Shown piece by piece: positions 11,824-22,439 of a DNA stretch of 64,000 nt. A program made the translations under genes and the position numbers. This stretch comes from Dipteris shenzhenensis (lineage: Eukaryota; Polypodiophyta; Polypodiopsida; Gleicheniales): assembly GCA_047967505.1 (NCBI GenBank), contig CM106539.1; one strand, given 5' to 3'. Position 1 is the stretch's first letter. Every line of letters starts with the position of its first letter. The notes under the pieces are model-generated. The model had not been told where the DNA came from. It saw nothing but the letters and a program-made list of their open reading frames with translations, and did not search any database.

Positions 11824-13149
11824 ATGAAAACCTCAACCTATGACCAATTGATAAATTGTTTGTTTGAAAGAATTGTTTTTTATTGTCAAAACCTACCTAC
11901 TCCTTGGCAAATCTTCCAATCAATTTCCAAAGAAGATTTCTTAACGATTGAAAATGTTAAAAAGTATGTTGAGGCATCTTCATCATCTCTTGCATTAATT
12001 GTGGACATTCCGAAACGCTTTAACTTGATCTTTGGTACATCATTTGCTTTGCTGTCCTACAATGGTGTAAACATTCAAAACAAATTCACTGTTGGATCAA
12101 ATAACTGAAAAAATAGAAATCATTTGTTTTTAGACCAAATTGATTACATTCATACGATTATTCCATTAATTTGTTTGGCTAGAAAATGTGCTTACCGAAC
12201 ATGGAAAGTAGAGGATGAACAAAAATTACAATAAATATTCTATGAAAACCCATGCTTGCAAGAAAAAGAGATTGCTTCCTTGTTTGTAGAAACAAATTTG
12301 CATACTAGTTATACAATGCAAGCAACTTCAAATAAAATATACAAATTTAGGAGAATTGTCTTTGGTCCTACTTCTATGTTACTCAAAGAAAACCCTCCAA
12401 TAGAAGAATTACCACCAAGAGCAAGAGTTTGTGGTCGAACAAAAAATAAGCATCGCCAAGAATACAACAAGAAAATCTTGGATACTCCTATTTCTCCATG
12501 TTGTTGTTGTGGGTCGCTCAAATTTTCCTTGAAGTTAAAAAAACTCAAAGAAGATATGGCAATATTCCTCCTAAGCAATGGAATCAATAGATCATTAAGC
12601 CAAACACATAATAATTTCTTGTGTTCTCTTTGCTACAAAGACATAGCAAAGAATAAGATGCCATTGCTCAACAACAAAAACCTTCAAATGACTCCAATCC
12701 AAACATCCACAAACAAACTAAACGAACTAGAAGCACACTTAGTTTCCATTTGCATCCCTTTCACACAAATTTGTGAACTCTCTTCTGAAGGTCAATATGG
12801 ATTGCATGGAAGTGTTGTGAATGTGTTTGTAGATGTTGATAGAGCTCAAAGTGTATTGCCTAGGTTCATCGAGAAAAATGACACTGTTGCAGTAGCAATT
12901 AAGCATAAGCTATCATACAAGCATAGCTACATGAGTGGTGTTGTACGACCAACTTTAACTATGATGTCCTTAATGGAGTTACTACATACACTTCTACATA
13001 AACAATACAATGTCCAAATAAATCATCTTTGGGAGAATCACATTAAAAGTATACAACAACATGAAAATGATTTGCAAAAAGAGATGCAAGAACCCATTCT
13101 AAGAGAAGAATATGATCACGTAACAGATACTTTAGTACATAGATTATAA
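11824..13149 (+). pseudogene. Helitron transposase N-terminal part with DUF6570-like domain
   Basis: A single frame (frame 1) runs from about 11824 with stops at 12106 and about 12230 and resumes at 12256. The first part contains LALIVDIPKRFNLIFGTSF; the second has a CCCC cysteine cluster (12500-12515), FLCSLCYKDI, and the hallmark run LEAHLVSICIPFTQICEL then YGLHGSVVNVFVDV, LPRFIE and KHKLSYKHSY, which I recognise from the DUF6570-type region ahead of Helitron Rep domains. The strings before and within it remind me more of animal (arthropod) Helitron proteins than of the common plant Helitrons; that is recollection and needs a search. Stop at 13147 and continuation in the same frame show decay. 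Confidence 0.75.
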
Positions 13150-14692
13150 TCAAGCCAACAAAATGTGTACTTTGAGGATCAAACTATTGTAGTGGCTCCA
13201 TCAGAAGGTTTCTCACCATTGAGTATATTCAAAGACAAGTTCTGTGAAGAACTAGCATACCCACAACTCCTTTTTGGACATTAACAATAGTACAACATTC
13301 CCGAATGCACTTCATACCAAAGTATTGCTTCTTGGGAACTCATAAATGTTGATCGTCGATTTGAAATGTCAATTGAAAACCTCTTCTTCAAAACAATGAA
13401 AATTTTGGTACAACAAGTCCTTTCATCATCATGGGTACATATGCGAAAAGGACAAACAAAAGGGAGGACATTGCAAGTAAAAGAAGCTCTCGTGGATACA
13501 AATATTGAAAAACTTCTTCAATCAAACATAGGCTTTTGTGATTTCACACATTTGAGAACTTCTATTGATTACAAGCACCACCTCAAAAAAAACCTATTTG
13601 CTATGTTGCGACAATTGGGTCCTCCATGTTTCTTCATAACACTATCTACTCTACAGAAAGACTTTGGCAACCACTACTAGAATGTCTAAAGCAATTAAAT
13701 CCTTCAAAAGAAAAAGGCAACTTCAATTCAAATGTAGGAGCACATAACATGATTCAAAAGATTCATGACTTCTTCTTTGTGACAAAATTCCAAAATCGAG
13801 GTAACCAACTTGATCATGGACTCTTGTAGGTTCAAGACGCACCTATATTCGGGATATCATCCAACCATGACATTGAAGTCTTCGTTGATAAATACATCTC
13901 CACAGATATATATAAATTTCCACATGACAAACACGACATGCAAACACATAAACATCACAAAACATGCTTCAAGACAAAAAGTAAGTGTAGATTTGGATTT
14001 CCATGATTGCTTATGCGAACCACAAAAGTTTTACTACCATTACAACATGATGTTGACATCAAAATCATGCGAAAACAAATGAAAAGAATTAAATCATTTG
14101 TATTGGAAGAAAATACACAATCCCTAGATTACACTTCATTCTTAGAAGCATTGCACATCTGAAGAGGAATGCATCGTCTTTTTTAGATCAACCATTTCAC
14201 AACCAACATTGTTCTCAAAAAGGAAACCAAAAGACATATACACAAACAATTTCAATCCAACAATGTCAGAGTTATGGGGAGCTAATATAGATGTCCATTT
14301 TATACTAAATCCATATGGAGCAGTAGCATACTGTACATCATACATAACTAAAATAGACAAAGAAACAACCCAAGTAGTTAAAATTGCAATGATTGAAAGC
14401 ATTGCAAACAATGCAGCACCAAACGAATGTATTCGTAAAGTTGGCAACGCTATCCTTAACACACAGCATATTAGCTCCCAACAAGCGGTATATTTGTCTC
14501 TATCAATGCCACGCTCATCCTCTACAAGACAATTCCAATATATTAACACAAACCCTCCTGAGAGTCAAACATACTTGCTAAAAAGGAGGGAACAATTGCA
14601 ACAATTACATCCAGAAAGTACTAGCATCTTCTTCGATGACATTATGACAAACTACTTGAAACGTTCAAGTACTCTGGAAAAATTTGTTTGGT
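13150..14692 (+). pseudogene. Helitron Rep (HUH/Y2) nuclease region, broken
   Basis: Frame 1 gives VAPSEGFSPLSIF, EELAYPQLLFG, FAMLRQLGPPCFFITLS; the frame then shifts near 13660 to RLWQPLLECLKQL and VTKFQNRGNQLDHGLL (13780-13826), the HUH site. The usual H-x-H is here L-D-H (13809-13817): the first His is Leu, and a stop follows. Then come APIFG, FVDKYIST, HKHHKTC and CRFGFP (about 13835-14010). After another shift, frame 1 reads LWGANIDVHFILNPYGAVAYC, and YCTSYITK (14329-14352) keeps both tyrosines and the lysine of the Y2 motif YxxxYxxK. The last part, VYLSLSMPRSSSTRQFQYINT, matches the post-Rep segment. Rep nicks and rejoins DNA through these tyrosines; this copy cannot, because of the lost His and stops. 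Confidence 0.85.
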
Positions 14693-14935
14693 AACATTTA
14701 CAAGTGAATACACAATCTCCCCATCAACAACAAAAAAAAGAAAGAAGGCCAAAATCATACGATTCAATAACTGTAACCAAATACATGATCCAAAAAACTA
14801 CTTCAGAGAAAAATGTATTCTCTTCCTTCCTTATGCAAACATTGAAATAGCACTTAATGAAAATACGCAAACATGGCATGACATGGATCACAACAACAAA
14901 GATATAATAGAGTCAAATCAAAGAAAATTTGTCAA
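14688..14935 (+). pseudogene. Helitron post-Rep segment
   Basis: After a shift to frame 3, KAKIIRFNNCNQIHDPKNYF and REKCILFLPYANIE match the conserved IRY...D...YYR..L.LF.P..NE block that normally precedes the Pif1-like helicase. Instead of helicase motifs (no Walker A GxxGTGKS/T string in any frame to 15543), the sequence passes into endonuclease code at about 14940. Confidence 0.75.
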
Positions 14936-14939
14936 ACAT

Positions 14940-15543
14940 CTCATATTCAATTCATCATTCATTAAGGCACATGGATTAACATATACAGCTCTCTCACATA
15001 TACTTGAGTGCCACTATACTCTGTTTGCAAGAATTACATTGCAAAAACAACAAAAATATTTCATTGCTAGGATTTACATGCTTGCAAAATATCTCCGAAG
15101 TTGGAATTCCAACATGTTACAAAAAAGGCCTACAATTACACACATAAGAATACATTACGCAAAAAAAATGTGAATGCTTTTTAATGACTTTCACAACAAA
15201 TAATATTTCCAAATTTGCAATTATTAATGTATACAAGTCCCCTTCCTCTCCAAATTCAACTCTCCTATACCTATTGCAAACATTGTTACACAAACTACAA
15301 AATGACATACAAATTACAATAATAGGAGACTTCAATATTCACTATGACAAATCCAAAAAAGAAAAACAAATTTGTTCATTCATGAGAAAATACAACTTTA
15401 AACAATTAATAGAAGAACCAAAAAATACTCATGGCTCAACTATTGACCACATATGGACAAACCATTACAATGACCATACACAATTTGGTTCAAACTACAT
15501 TTACTATTCCGACCACTCACTAATCTACACCACCATCATATAA
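14940..15543 (+). pseudogene. AP-like (EEP) endonuclease of the Helentron
   Basis: Motifs of the endonuclease/exonuclease/phosphatase fold follow in order. FNSSFIKAHG (frame 3, about 14945) matches the N-x-x-S-L start; ILCLQELHC (frame 1, 15016-15042) holds the catalytic Glu at 15031-15033; then AIINVYKSP (about 15214-15240), IIGDFNI (GDFN at 15324-15335), HGSTIDHIW (about 15431-15457) and YYSDHS (SDH at 15508-15516). The start is split by a frameshift and there is a stop near 15145, so it is a relic, but all hallmark residues remain. LINE and Helentron endonucleases share this fold; its position after a Rep relic in the same orientation favours a Helentron. A LINE fragment that inserted behind a Helitron is the alternative. 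Confidence 0.75.
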
Positions 15544-16611
15544 TAGGGCAGGCCTCGTGAATGAAATTCAACTTGTTTTCATAGCCTTCATCCTCATTCC
15601 TTGGTTGTTTACCATTTCGTACGTAGGTTCCTCTTGTATCATTTGTTGTAATAGATCTAGCTCTTTGTGAGTTTAAATACCCATATTTCTATAGCATTGC
15701 ACATTCAGATGATGTGGAGATGCAAGCCATGGTAGCATAGGTAAGCCACTGTGGCTAGAGGGAAGTGGTTGCCTATCTGCCAATATTAAAGAGTAGAAGA
15801 CAATGATCAATCCCGGTGCCCACCAATGCAAAACACTTGGCCAATAGAATCAACTATATCAAGGGGGTTTTAAGAATAGGGGATCTAGTGCAAAACACAT
15901 TTTGAGTCACGACCGGTTGATGAGCTTCCTGGTTCTCATCAATAGGATTTCGCACCACAAATTCTAGCTTGAGATGGCAGCTGTGCTCACTACTGGGCTT
16001 TGCACATTAAGGTCCACAATTCCACCATTGGTAGCCCCAGCTCTGGTATGCCACACTTTTTCCCATTTGCGATTGCAATCTACCATTTCTTGGCTTGTAC
16101 ACATTGCATGGTTCCCTTTTCATTTGACCCATTTTGCCCATGTAGCTGATTCCATGAAGAAATCCATGCCCATTTTGACCTGAAGAGACAATGCAGATGA
16201 ACCACCATCCCAAAACCACCGTGCCTCCTTCCTAGCAGACTATCAAGTCTAACATCATAGTCAAGTCTGGTCATAGTGGTGGAAGGAGCAACATTCAAGA
16301 AGGGGAGAGGATCCAATTCAAAGGAGAGAAGGTGAAAGCCATGGAAGCTTGAAGGGAAGGGGAAAAGTGGTGATGATGATGAAGAAGAAGAAGAAGAAAA
16401 AACTTAGCAAGGTGAGCTTTACATGCCCATGCAAAAAAAAAAAAAAAAAATCTCAAAATAAAGGAAGATTCAGACCCTTAGATCTTCATGAAATCAATGT
16501 TTAGAATTGTGACAAGTGGTTTCATAAGAGCTCCCAAAAAGAAAACTTCCCTTTAGGTTGCCTGCTATAAAGAGTTTCAATCCTCCACTATAGCACTACC
16601 TCTAATAAAGT

Positions 16612-16612
<1 letters not shown>
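15544..16612. other. No gene seen
   Basis: Short frames only. A GAA-rich stretch lies near 16380-16400 and an A run near 16432-16450. The Helentron 3' end should lie somewhere at the left of this stretch but no CTRR-plus-hairpin terminus stands out. Confidence 0.4.

Positions 16613-16665
<53 letters not shown>
16613..16665. repeat. (TG)n microsatellite
   Basis: About 26 uninterrupted TG units. Confidence 0.98.
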
Positions 16666-16668
<3 letters not shown>

Positions 16669-17908
16669 CTAGCATATCATATTAAAAGATCTACTTCTCC
16701 ATCCGTCCACATTCTCAATCCATGAATCAAAAAGCCCTGGCAACCAATGCTTTTACAAGACAATGTTTATATTGCAGTTATTATGTTTAAGGGTGTAGCA
16801 AAGAGAGACATGAAGCAATCAGAACCTCAAATGATTACTCTAGCTACATTAAAAGTTGAGAATCTCAAAGATTTTCATAAGTGTGGATAACAGGGCGGAG
16901 AATACTATATCTCATCATGGGTTCCCCAAGTGTGTTCCTCAAGGTTGCCAACATCCTTTCATGCTCAAGACTTTATTTGGAAATCCAACGGAGAAGTGTG
17001 CCAACTCACTTGGCACCATCACAACAAAAATGAAAGTTAGGCCAATACATTTTTGATGTGGAAGCCAGGCTTCAATGCCGGCACAAAGTTGTTATCCCTG
17101 TCACTCAATCAAGATAAGCATTAATAAAATCTTGGCATTCTTATAGCAATTGGCATGTATAACATTAATGAAGTGCATATACAAAATGGTAAATGAATCC
17201 CAACGGGCTAACGGAAACCCCACAAGCATGGGATCTGAAATCAAGTTTCCAAGGGCATTTCCTTTGCTCCCAAAGAAAGTAACCTCAAACCATAAAGTAA
17301 ATTGCCCAATAACATCCCTACTGTAGCTTACTATAAAGAATTCCCAAGTGTAAAAGTCCTCAAGAGCAATTTCACTAATTCTGGAGAGCTCAGTTATAGC
17401 ATGAATTTCAAGAGCAAAGTCACTAAATCCAATCAATATTAGAGCCATAAATCCTCTAATGTCCCTATCTAGAAATGCCACCATATAGAAAGGGTCATAA
17501 ATCCTCTAATGTTGCAAAAAATCAACAAAGCAATGGTTAGTCCATAAGAAACTTGAAAGTACTAGAAATAAATGTCAAATTCCTAAGGAAATCCCCAAAA
17601 TCCCTTCCATTTCTTATGACATATAAAATGTCAAAGTGCATGCAATATAGTAAAAGGATGTACTAGGCAATCTTCCATGTAGAATAATATTAGGTGTCAA
17701 TAATTTTCAAAGGCGGACTCCAACGAGGACTTCCTTGTGTTTTCCTACTATTTCAACCGAAAATTGTTAATGAAAATGCTTCCCCTAACTCTTATTAAAA
17801 ATGCTGAAGGGGACGAAAGCACAGTTACACAGTCATAGCATACCCAAGTAAGTATATAGATGGGACTAAAGTGCAGTTACTAGCATCATGACAAGGTGCT
17901 AAACCTAT
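16666..17908. other. No recognised gene; one 127-codon minus frame
   Basis: The longest frame is on the minus strand at 17101-17484. It is hydrophobic and has no family signature I can name; its start region contains a short direct repeat (CATAAATCCTCTAATGT at about 17445 and 17493). I do not call it a gene. Confidence 0.35.
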
Positions 17909-17920
17909 GCTCTAATACCA
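17909..17920 (-). other. Primer-binding site beside the left LTR (second, unexpected)
   Basis: GCTCTAATACCA is the reverse complement of a one-base variant of TGGTATCAGAGC and abuts the left LTR, preceded by the same GCTAAACCTAT leader bases as the site at 20239-20250. So this LTR also looks like the 5' LTR of a further element running leftward. Confidence 0.8.
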
Positions 17921-18250
17921 TGACAAAGTGCGGATTGTACTTAGCCTAGTGCACACAAGATTAGCAGAAGAACTAAGGAGGATCAAAGCACACTAAATAA
18001 GACATGAGAGGGAGATAGCAAATCTATATCTCTTGCAATGTATATTCAACAATACATGATAGGCCTCTTATATAGAGAATGCCCTTTGAATAGTCAACAC
18101 ATGTGGGATCCTCAGATCCACATCTCTCATTGTGGATATCCTTAATCCACATCTCCACATCATGTAGTCCACATCCTAGGGTGGCTACTTTAATTCTTTC
18201 CTTAGCACATACCTTAGCCTCTAATTATGTGCTCATGGCACCATATCTCA
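17921..18250 (-). repeat. Left LTR (3' LTR of the minus-strand element)
   Basis: 330 bp, TGAGATATGG...CTTTGTCA on the minus strand, with a TATATAAG promoter box (plus-strand CTTATATA near 18069-18076). Confidence 0.93.
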
Positions 18251-18372
18251 ACACCTCCCCTTGGTGCCATGATCCATTGGCTACTGCAAGGTGGTCAAGT
18301 GTGGTTTACATGTTAATACCTCCCCTAGGTGCTTTCATAGCTACTCTCAAGTAGTCAGGCTTGATTTACAAA
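18251..18372. repeat. Imperfect tandem copy of the purine-tract region
   Basis: Bases 18251-18313 and 18316-18372 share the string ACCTCCCCT-AGGTGC followed by CTACT-CAAG-GTCA/AGTCAGG and TGATTTACA. The polypurine tract appears to be duplicated at the edge of the interior. Confidence 0.6.
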
Positions 18373-20238
18373 ACATATGGGCTAAAGGTGGCAAGGCTTT
18401 TTGCTTCTCAATGAATGTTGTCGATGTCATTGTCTTCTTTGCTTGATGTAGCTTGAGCTTTGTTCTTCCATGTTCCTTGATGCTTTATGTGTGGATGCCA
18501 TGTTCAGTGCTATGGTCATCTCATGCACTTGTGCTTTTGGCATGCTTTGTGCATTCATGTGTTTCTTTTCCATTTGTTGCAAAGGTCTTACCAATTGATT
18601 TCTTTCAATATTGGCAGTGTCTAATTACTAACAATGATTCTGATCTAACAACGTGTAGAGCTTGAAAAGACGATCACTTTTCCTTTTTGGAGCGTGTCCA
18701 AATTCCTCGTAGATTGCAAGTTACGGCTTGTTGAAGTTTCTATGAAGAAGAGAACCTTTGATGATGTGGCATAGGGATTCACATGCAGAATTTCAAACTA
18801 TGCTTCACAAGGGCCTCTGTGCTTAGGTGGCACTATTGACATGTGCATGCTTATGTGGCACTCTACCATGTGCCAATCTTTTGACCCAAATGAGTTAACC
18901 CAAGGTTAGGAAAACTTAGGTATGGTCCAATCACTAAACCCAACCCTACTAGCTTAACCACTCCTAACCAAAGTTACATAAAATCCATGATGATCAATTT
19001 CTATCACGTGCCACGTGTTAATTTTGGGTGACCTTGTGAGGAAGAAGCTTTGAGGCGACGACGGCGATGCAGGCAGTTGTGCCAGATGCATTGTTGAATC
19101 CCCTACACTGGGCAATAGGACAAATAAGGGACTACTTTTCTTGGAAATTCGCCCAACTGTGATGGCTGTCATGTTGCCTACCAGCGATAGACATAATGTT
19201 GTCTCAAAGCTTTTTCAGCTTTGGCTTTTGCTCTGCTGGAATGCTTTCTCAGCTTTCTTAAGAAGAAACACCTTACCATGGTTCATGACCTGGCTTCTCT
19301 GGTACTTGGCATCATGATTCAAGAGGCCAAAGTTGCTTAGAGATGAGACCTCGCTGCTTGAATCTGCGATGCCAAAAACCAAGGTCGCAGCTGTGGGAGC
19401 TCAATGCATCGTCGTTCTACTGATTGCCTACATGGCTGGCTATTGGTGGTGCTTCTTTGGCTGTGTGGCATCAAGGAGCACTGATTTGGCTACTTTAGGA
19501 GCCGTCTAAGTGCACGGGGCTATGGTCATCCGTTGCTTCGTTGAGTGCTTGGGAGCAGGACTAGGGAGCTGCTTTGTTGAATTGCACTGAAGCTGAGACT
19601 ATAGGAGCCACTTGGAATGATGTCTGGCTATTCTCGTGGTACATGATTGATTGCAGACGATTTTGTTGCATCCATTGCTACTTGTTTGCCCAGCCTAAGA
19701 TAGCTTCTCCTTGGTGGTGTAGCTTGTTGTAGGAGCCTGGTGCATACGAGTTGCCAAGGGCTGAAGGTTGCAGTCGATGGAGTGTCTGGGGGGTTCTCTT
19801 ATTTTCACAACAATTCCCTATATGCTTCAGTGGCCCATAAGAGGAGATCCGTTCATAGTAGATGCAGATGGAATTGATGGGCTGGAGGCTTTGGAGATTG
19901 ACAGTTGGGAGTCGGGAGGCTTTGGATACACTGATGGTGGGAGGCAACTGGCCTGCTATGAGTATGTCGATGTAAGAGCCTTCAAAGGCTATAGGAGCTT
20001 CAGTTTTGAAGGAGGGCCTTTGAAGAAGGCTGCCTTGTTGATGGTAGTAGAAGCTACCTTACCTTATAGCTAGGTTGCCAGCCCATGTGCTGAAGGTCTT
20101 GAAGCTTGCTTAGATCTCCATAAGAACTTAGATCCTTTCTCTCTTTCTCTCGAAATTCTCTACATTCTGAAACTAATCTAGGAATGGGAGCAATCCTAGT
20201 GAGCTACTAATGAGCTAAACTAGGAGAGCTAAACCTAT

Positions 20239-20250
20239 ACTCTGATACCA
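20239..20250 (-). other. Primer-binding site of the minus-strand element
   Basis: ACTCTGATACCA is the reverse complement of TGGTATCAGAGT, adjoining the right LTR; it differs by one base from the usual initiator-Met site. Confidence 0.88.
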
Positions 20251-20580
20251 TGACAAAGTGCGGATCGTACTTAGCGTAGTGCACACAAGATCAGCGGAAG
20301 AACTAAGGAGGATCAAAGCACACTAAATAAGACATGAGAGGGAGATAGCAAATCTATATCTCTTGCAATGTATATTCAACAATACATGATAGGCCTCTTA
20401 TATAGAGAGTGCCCTTTGAATAGTCAACACATGTGGGATCCTCAAATCCACATCTCTCCTTGTGGATATCCTCAATCCACATCTCCACATCATGTAGTCC
20501 ACATCCTAGGGTGGCTACTTTAACTCTTTCCTTAGCACATACCTTAGCCTCTAATTATGTGCTCATGGCACCATATCTCA
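20251..20580 (-). repeat. Right LTR (5' LTR of the minus-strand element)
   Basis: 330 bp copy of 17921-18250; differs at about nine positions, so roughly 3 percent divergence. Confidence 0.93.
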
Positions 20581-20819
20581 ATAGTAGGAAGCCAAGAGCA
20601 TAGCTTATGATGCTGCCAACAATGAGAAGCATAGCTTGCGATGCTGTCAAAAATGAGAAGCCAAGGGGTTTTTTACGTTCACATGTCCTTGAGTTCAAGA
20701 GCTCAGCAGTCCTACGACTAAGCTAGGGAAGTAGTAAGGAGTTTCCAAGAGGAGATCACCAGGGAACTCTACTAATAGCACCTCTCCTCCTGAGCCACTA
20801 GTAGGGAAAACAGTGCACT

Positions 20820-21480
20820 CAAGTCTCAAACTACCCACATGATTGTTGTTTGACTTGAACCAACATGGTGATGTTCCAACCATCTGGCTGGTTTAGGACA
20901 ATTACATTAAGTTCAAGCTAGCACGATTTAGAAACTAACTAGTATATGACTCGAACCAATAGGATATTAAATTTAACTAATTTAATTACTAGGAAACACA
21001 ACAATTTCAACCACTGGACTGATCATCAATTAGACAATAACAATATATTGTTGTTTTGTTGCGAAATATATTGTTGTTAATTTTTGTTCAACCACACTCG
21101 CTTAGGATAATCACATAACTACTGTTTAACCTGAACCCGCCATACAATTGTATGATGTTCCAACTACAAGGCTAGTTTAGGACAATCACATAGCTAGTGT
21201 TTGACCTAAACTAGCCACATGAGTTCATGATGTTCCAACTACAAGGCTGGTTTAGGACAATTACATTAAGTCCGATCCTTCCCAGTGTACAAATTAAACA
21301 ATTAAACTATTCCAAAACTCAATCAAAGATAACCATCGAGCTAGTTTAGGACAATCGCATGATGTTCCAGCCATGACAGTCACATTTAGTCCAAGCTAGC
21401 TTGATCTTTAAATTAGCCAAGTAAACTATTCCAAAACTCAATCACAGACAACCACCAAGTTGGTTTAGGCAACCACTGAC
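20820..21480. repeat. Degenerate repeat cluster
   Basis: The core GGCTRGTTTAGGACAATYAC recurs near 20886, 21170, 21245 and 21338, with a looser copy near 21108, each followed by related text (CATTAAGTYC, GTTTGACCTRAAC, GATGTTCCAACTACAAGG). A second unit, AACTATTCCAAAACTCAATCA, occurs near 21305 and 21427. The unit length varies, so it is a scrambled tandem array rather than a clean satellite. Confidence 0.75.
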
Positions 21481-22439
21481 CTGTGTTGTATCCAACATGT
21501 GTATGATGTGCTTGTCAAACTTCATGCCCCATCTGCTTCTGCTAATGTCCTTATTTCAAATCAAGATAATTGTGCATTGCTTTCTCTTTGCATCCAACTA
21601 CCGGAGCCACATTGGTCCTTATGATTGGCAACATCTTTGACATTATCTACCCAAGCCATTTCTCTAGTGTTTCAAAGGACACCAACATAACTAATGCCAC
21701 CCTCTTTGGAGCTAGTTGATCCAAGCTCATGTTCTTGGCTCTGATAGCACTGATCAAATGCATGCATCTGCAACCACTTCCTGCTTTCTGCTCTGCTAGG
21801 AGTCTTCTTTCTTCTTGTATTTCTCCCTCTGCAAATGTTGCAAAACCATCTTTTTTTGTCGAATTGATATTGCAACATTGCTTTCCTTAACCCACAATCT
21901 GTTCCTTGTGCCTTGACCAAGCTTTTCATCTATCCTATATCTCGCAGCCTCTGTCTACTTCTCTTGCAAGCCATGATGAGCTACATCTCAGCATTGATGC
22001 CATGGTGACAATCAGTGAACCACTAGAATAGACCCTCTAGAATAGAGACTAGCTAGCTTGTGAGGCAAGCAAAGAGTAGAAGATGAAATACCTAAGTAAA
22101 AACCAGCTAGCATGTACAAGGTATGGTGCAAGTTATAGGGCATGGGACATCTCACACCAAACCATCCTTTTAGACTTGAAAATGTGGAATTGGCTCTTGC
22201 CATATAGAGAAGACTTTATTGTGCCGAAAGGTGTGGTCAAATCCTTAAATCCCTTTTTGGCAGCTGCATGTGACATTCATGTCTCATCCATTGCACATTG
22301 CAATGGAGAGGAAATTTTTTCCATGGTAGTTGAGAAGATCTTGAATGGCTTGAAGTCTAAAAAATTAAAGGTGGTTGGGAAACAAGTCTCATTGTCTATG
22401 ATTTATCCTGATGGCCTGAGGGGATTCTCCTAGAAGAGT
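21481..22439. other. No recognised gene; one 116-codon frame
   Basis: A plus frame at 22083-22433 is open for 116 codons without a signature I know. It may be the start of the LINE remnant that follows, but I cannot support that. Confidence 0.3.

Larger units (their letters stand above)
11824..15543 (+). mobile_element. Helitron of the endonuclease-bearing (Helentron) type, decayed
   Basis: A chain of collinear fragments follows the order of a Helitron transposase: N-terminal region, DUF6570-like domain, Rep (HUH/Y2) domain, post-Rep region, then an AP-like endonuclease. Helitrons move by rolling-circle replication; those called Helentrons also carry an endonuclease of LINE type. Several stops and at least three frameshifts (near 13660, 14170 and 14690) break the frame. 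The Pif1-like helicase normally present after Rep is not there: post-Rep sequence runs within about 20 codons into the endonuclease. I could not define the element termini (no clear 3' hairpin or CTRR end). Confidence 0.85.
17921..20580 (-). mobile_element. Non-autonomous LTR retrotransposon, minus strand
   Basis: Two 330-bp LTRs (17921-18250 and 20251-20580, about 9 differences) face leftward. The minus-strand order is right LTR, primer-binding site, 2.0-kb interior, purine tract (CACCTCCCCTT read on plus at about 18252-18262), left LTR. The interior holds no gag or pol; its longest frame (19768-20073, plus) is unrecognised. This makes it a small non-autonomous element mobilised in trans, by inference by a copia relative because of the tRNA-Met type primer site. 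A target duplication is not visible, because the left LTR borders another leader rather than host DNA. Confidence 0.88.

Noticed and set aside
16613-16665. CRISPR-like or tandem gene array
   Set aside because: Simple TG dinucleotide repeat without spacers.
19768-20073. 101-codon frame as gag of the 17.9-20.6 kb element
   Set aside because: It is on the opposite strand to the element and shows no gag or zinc-knuckle motif.
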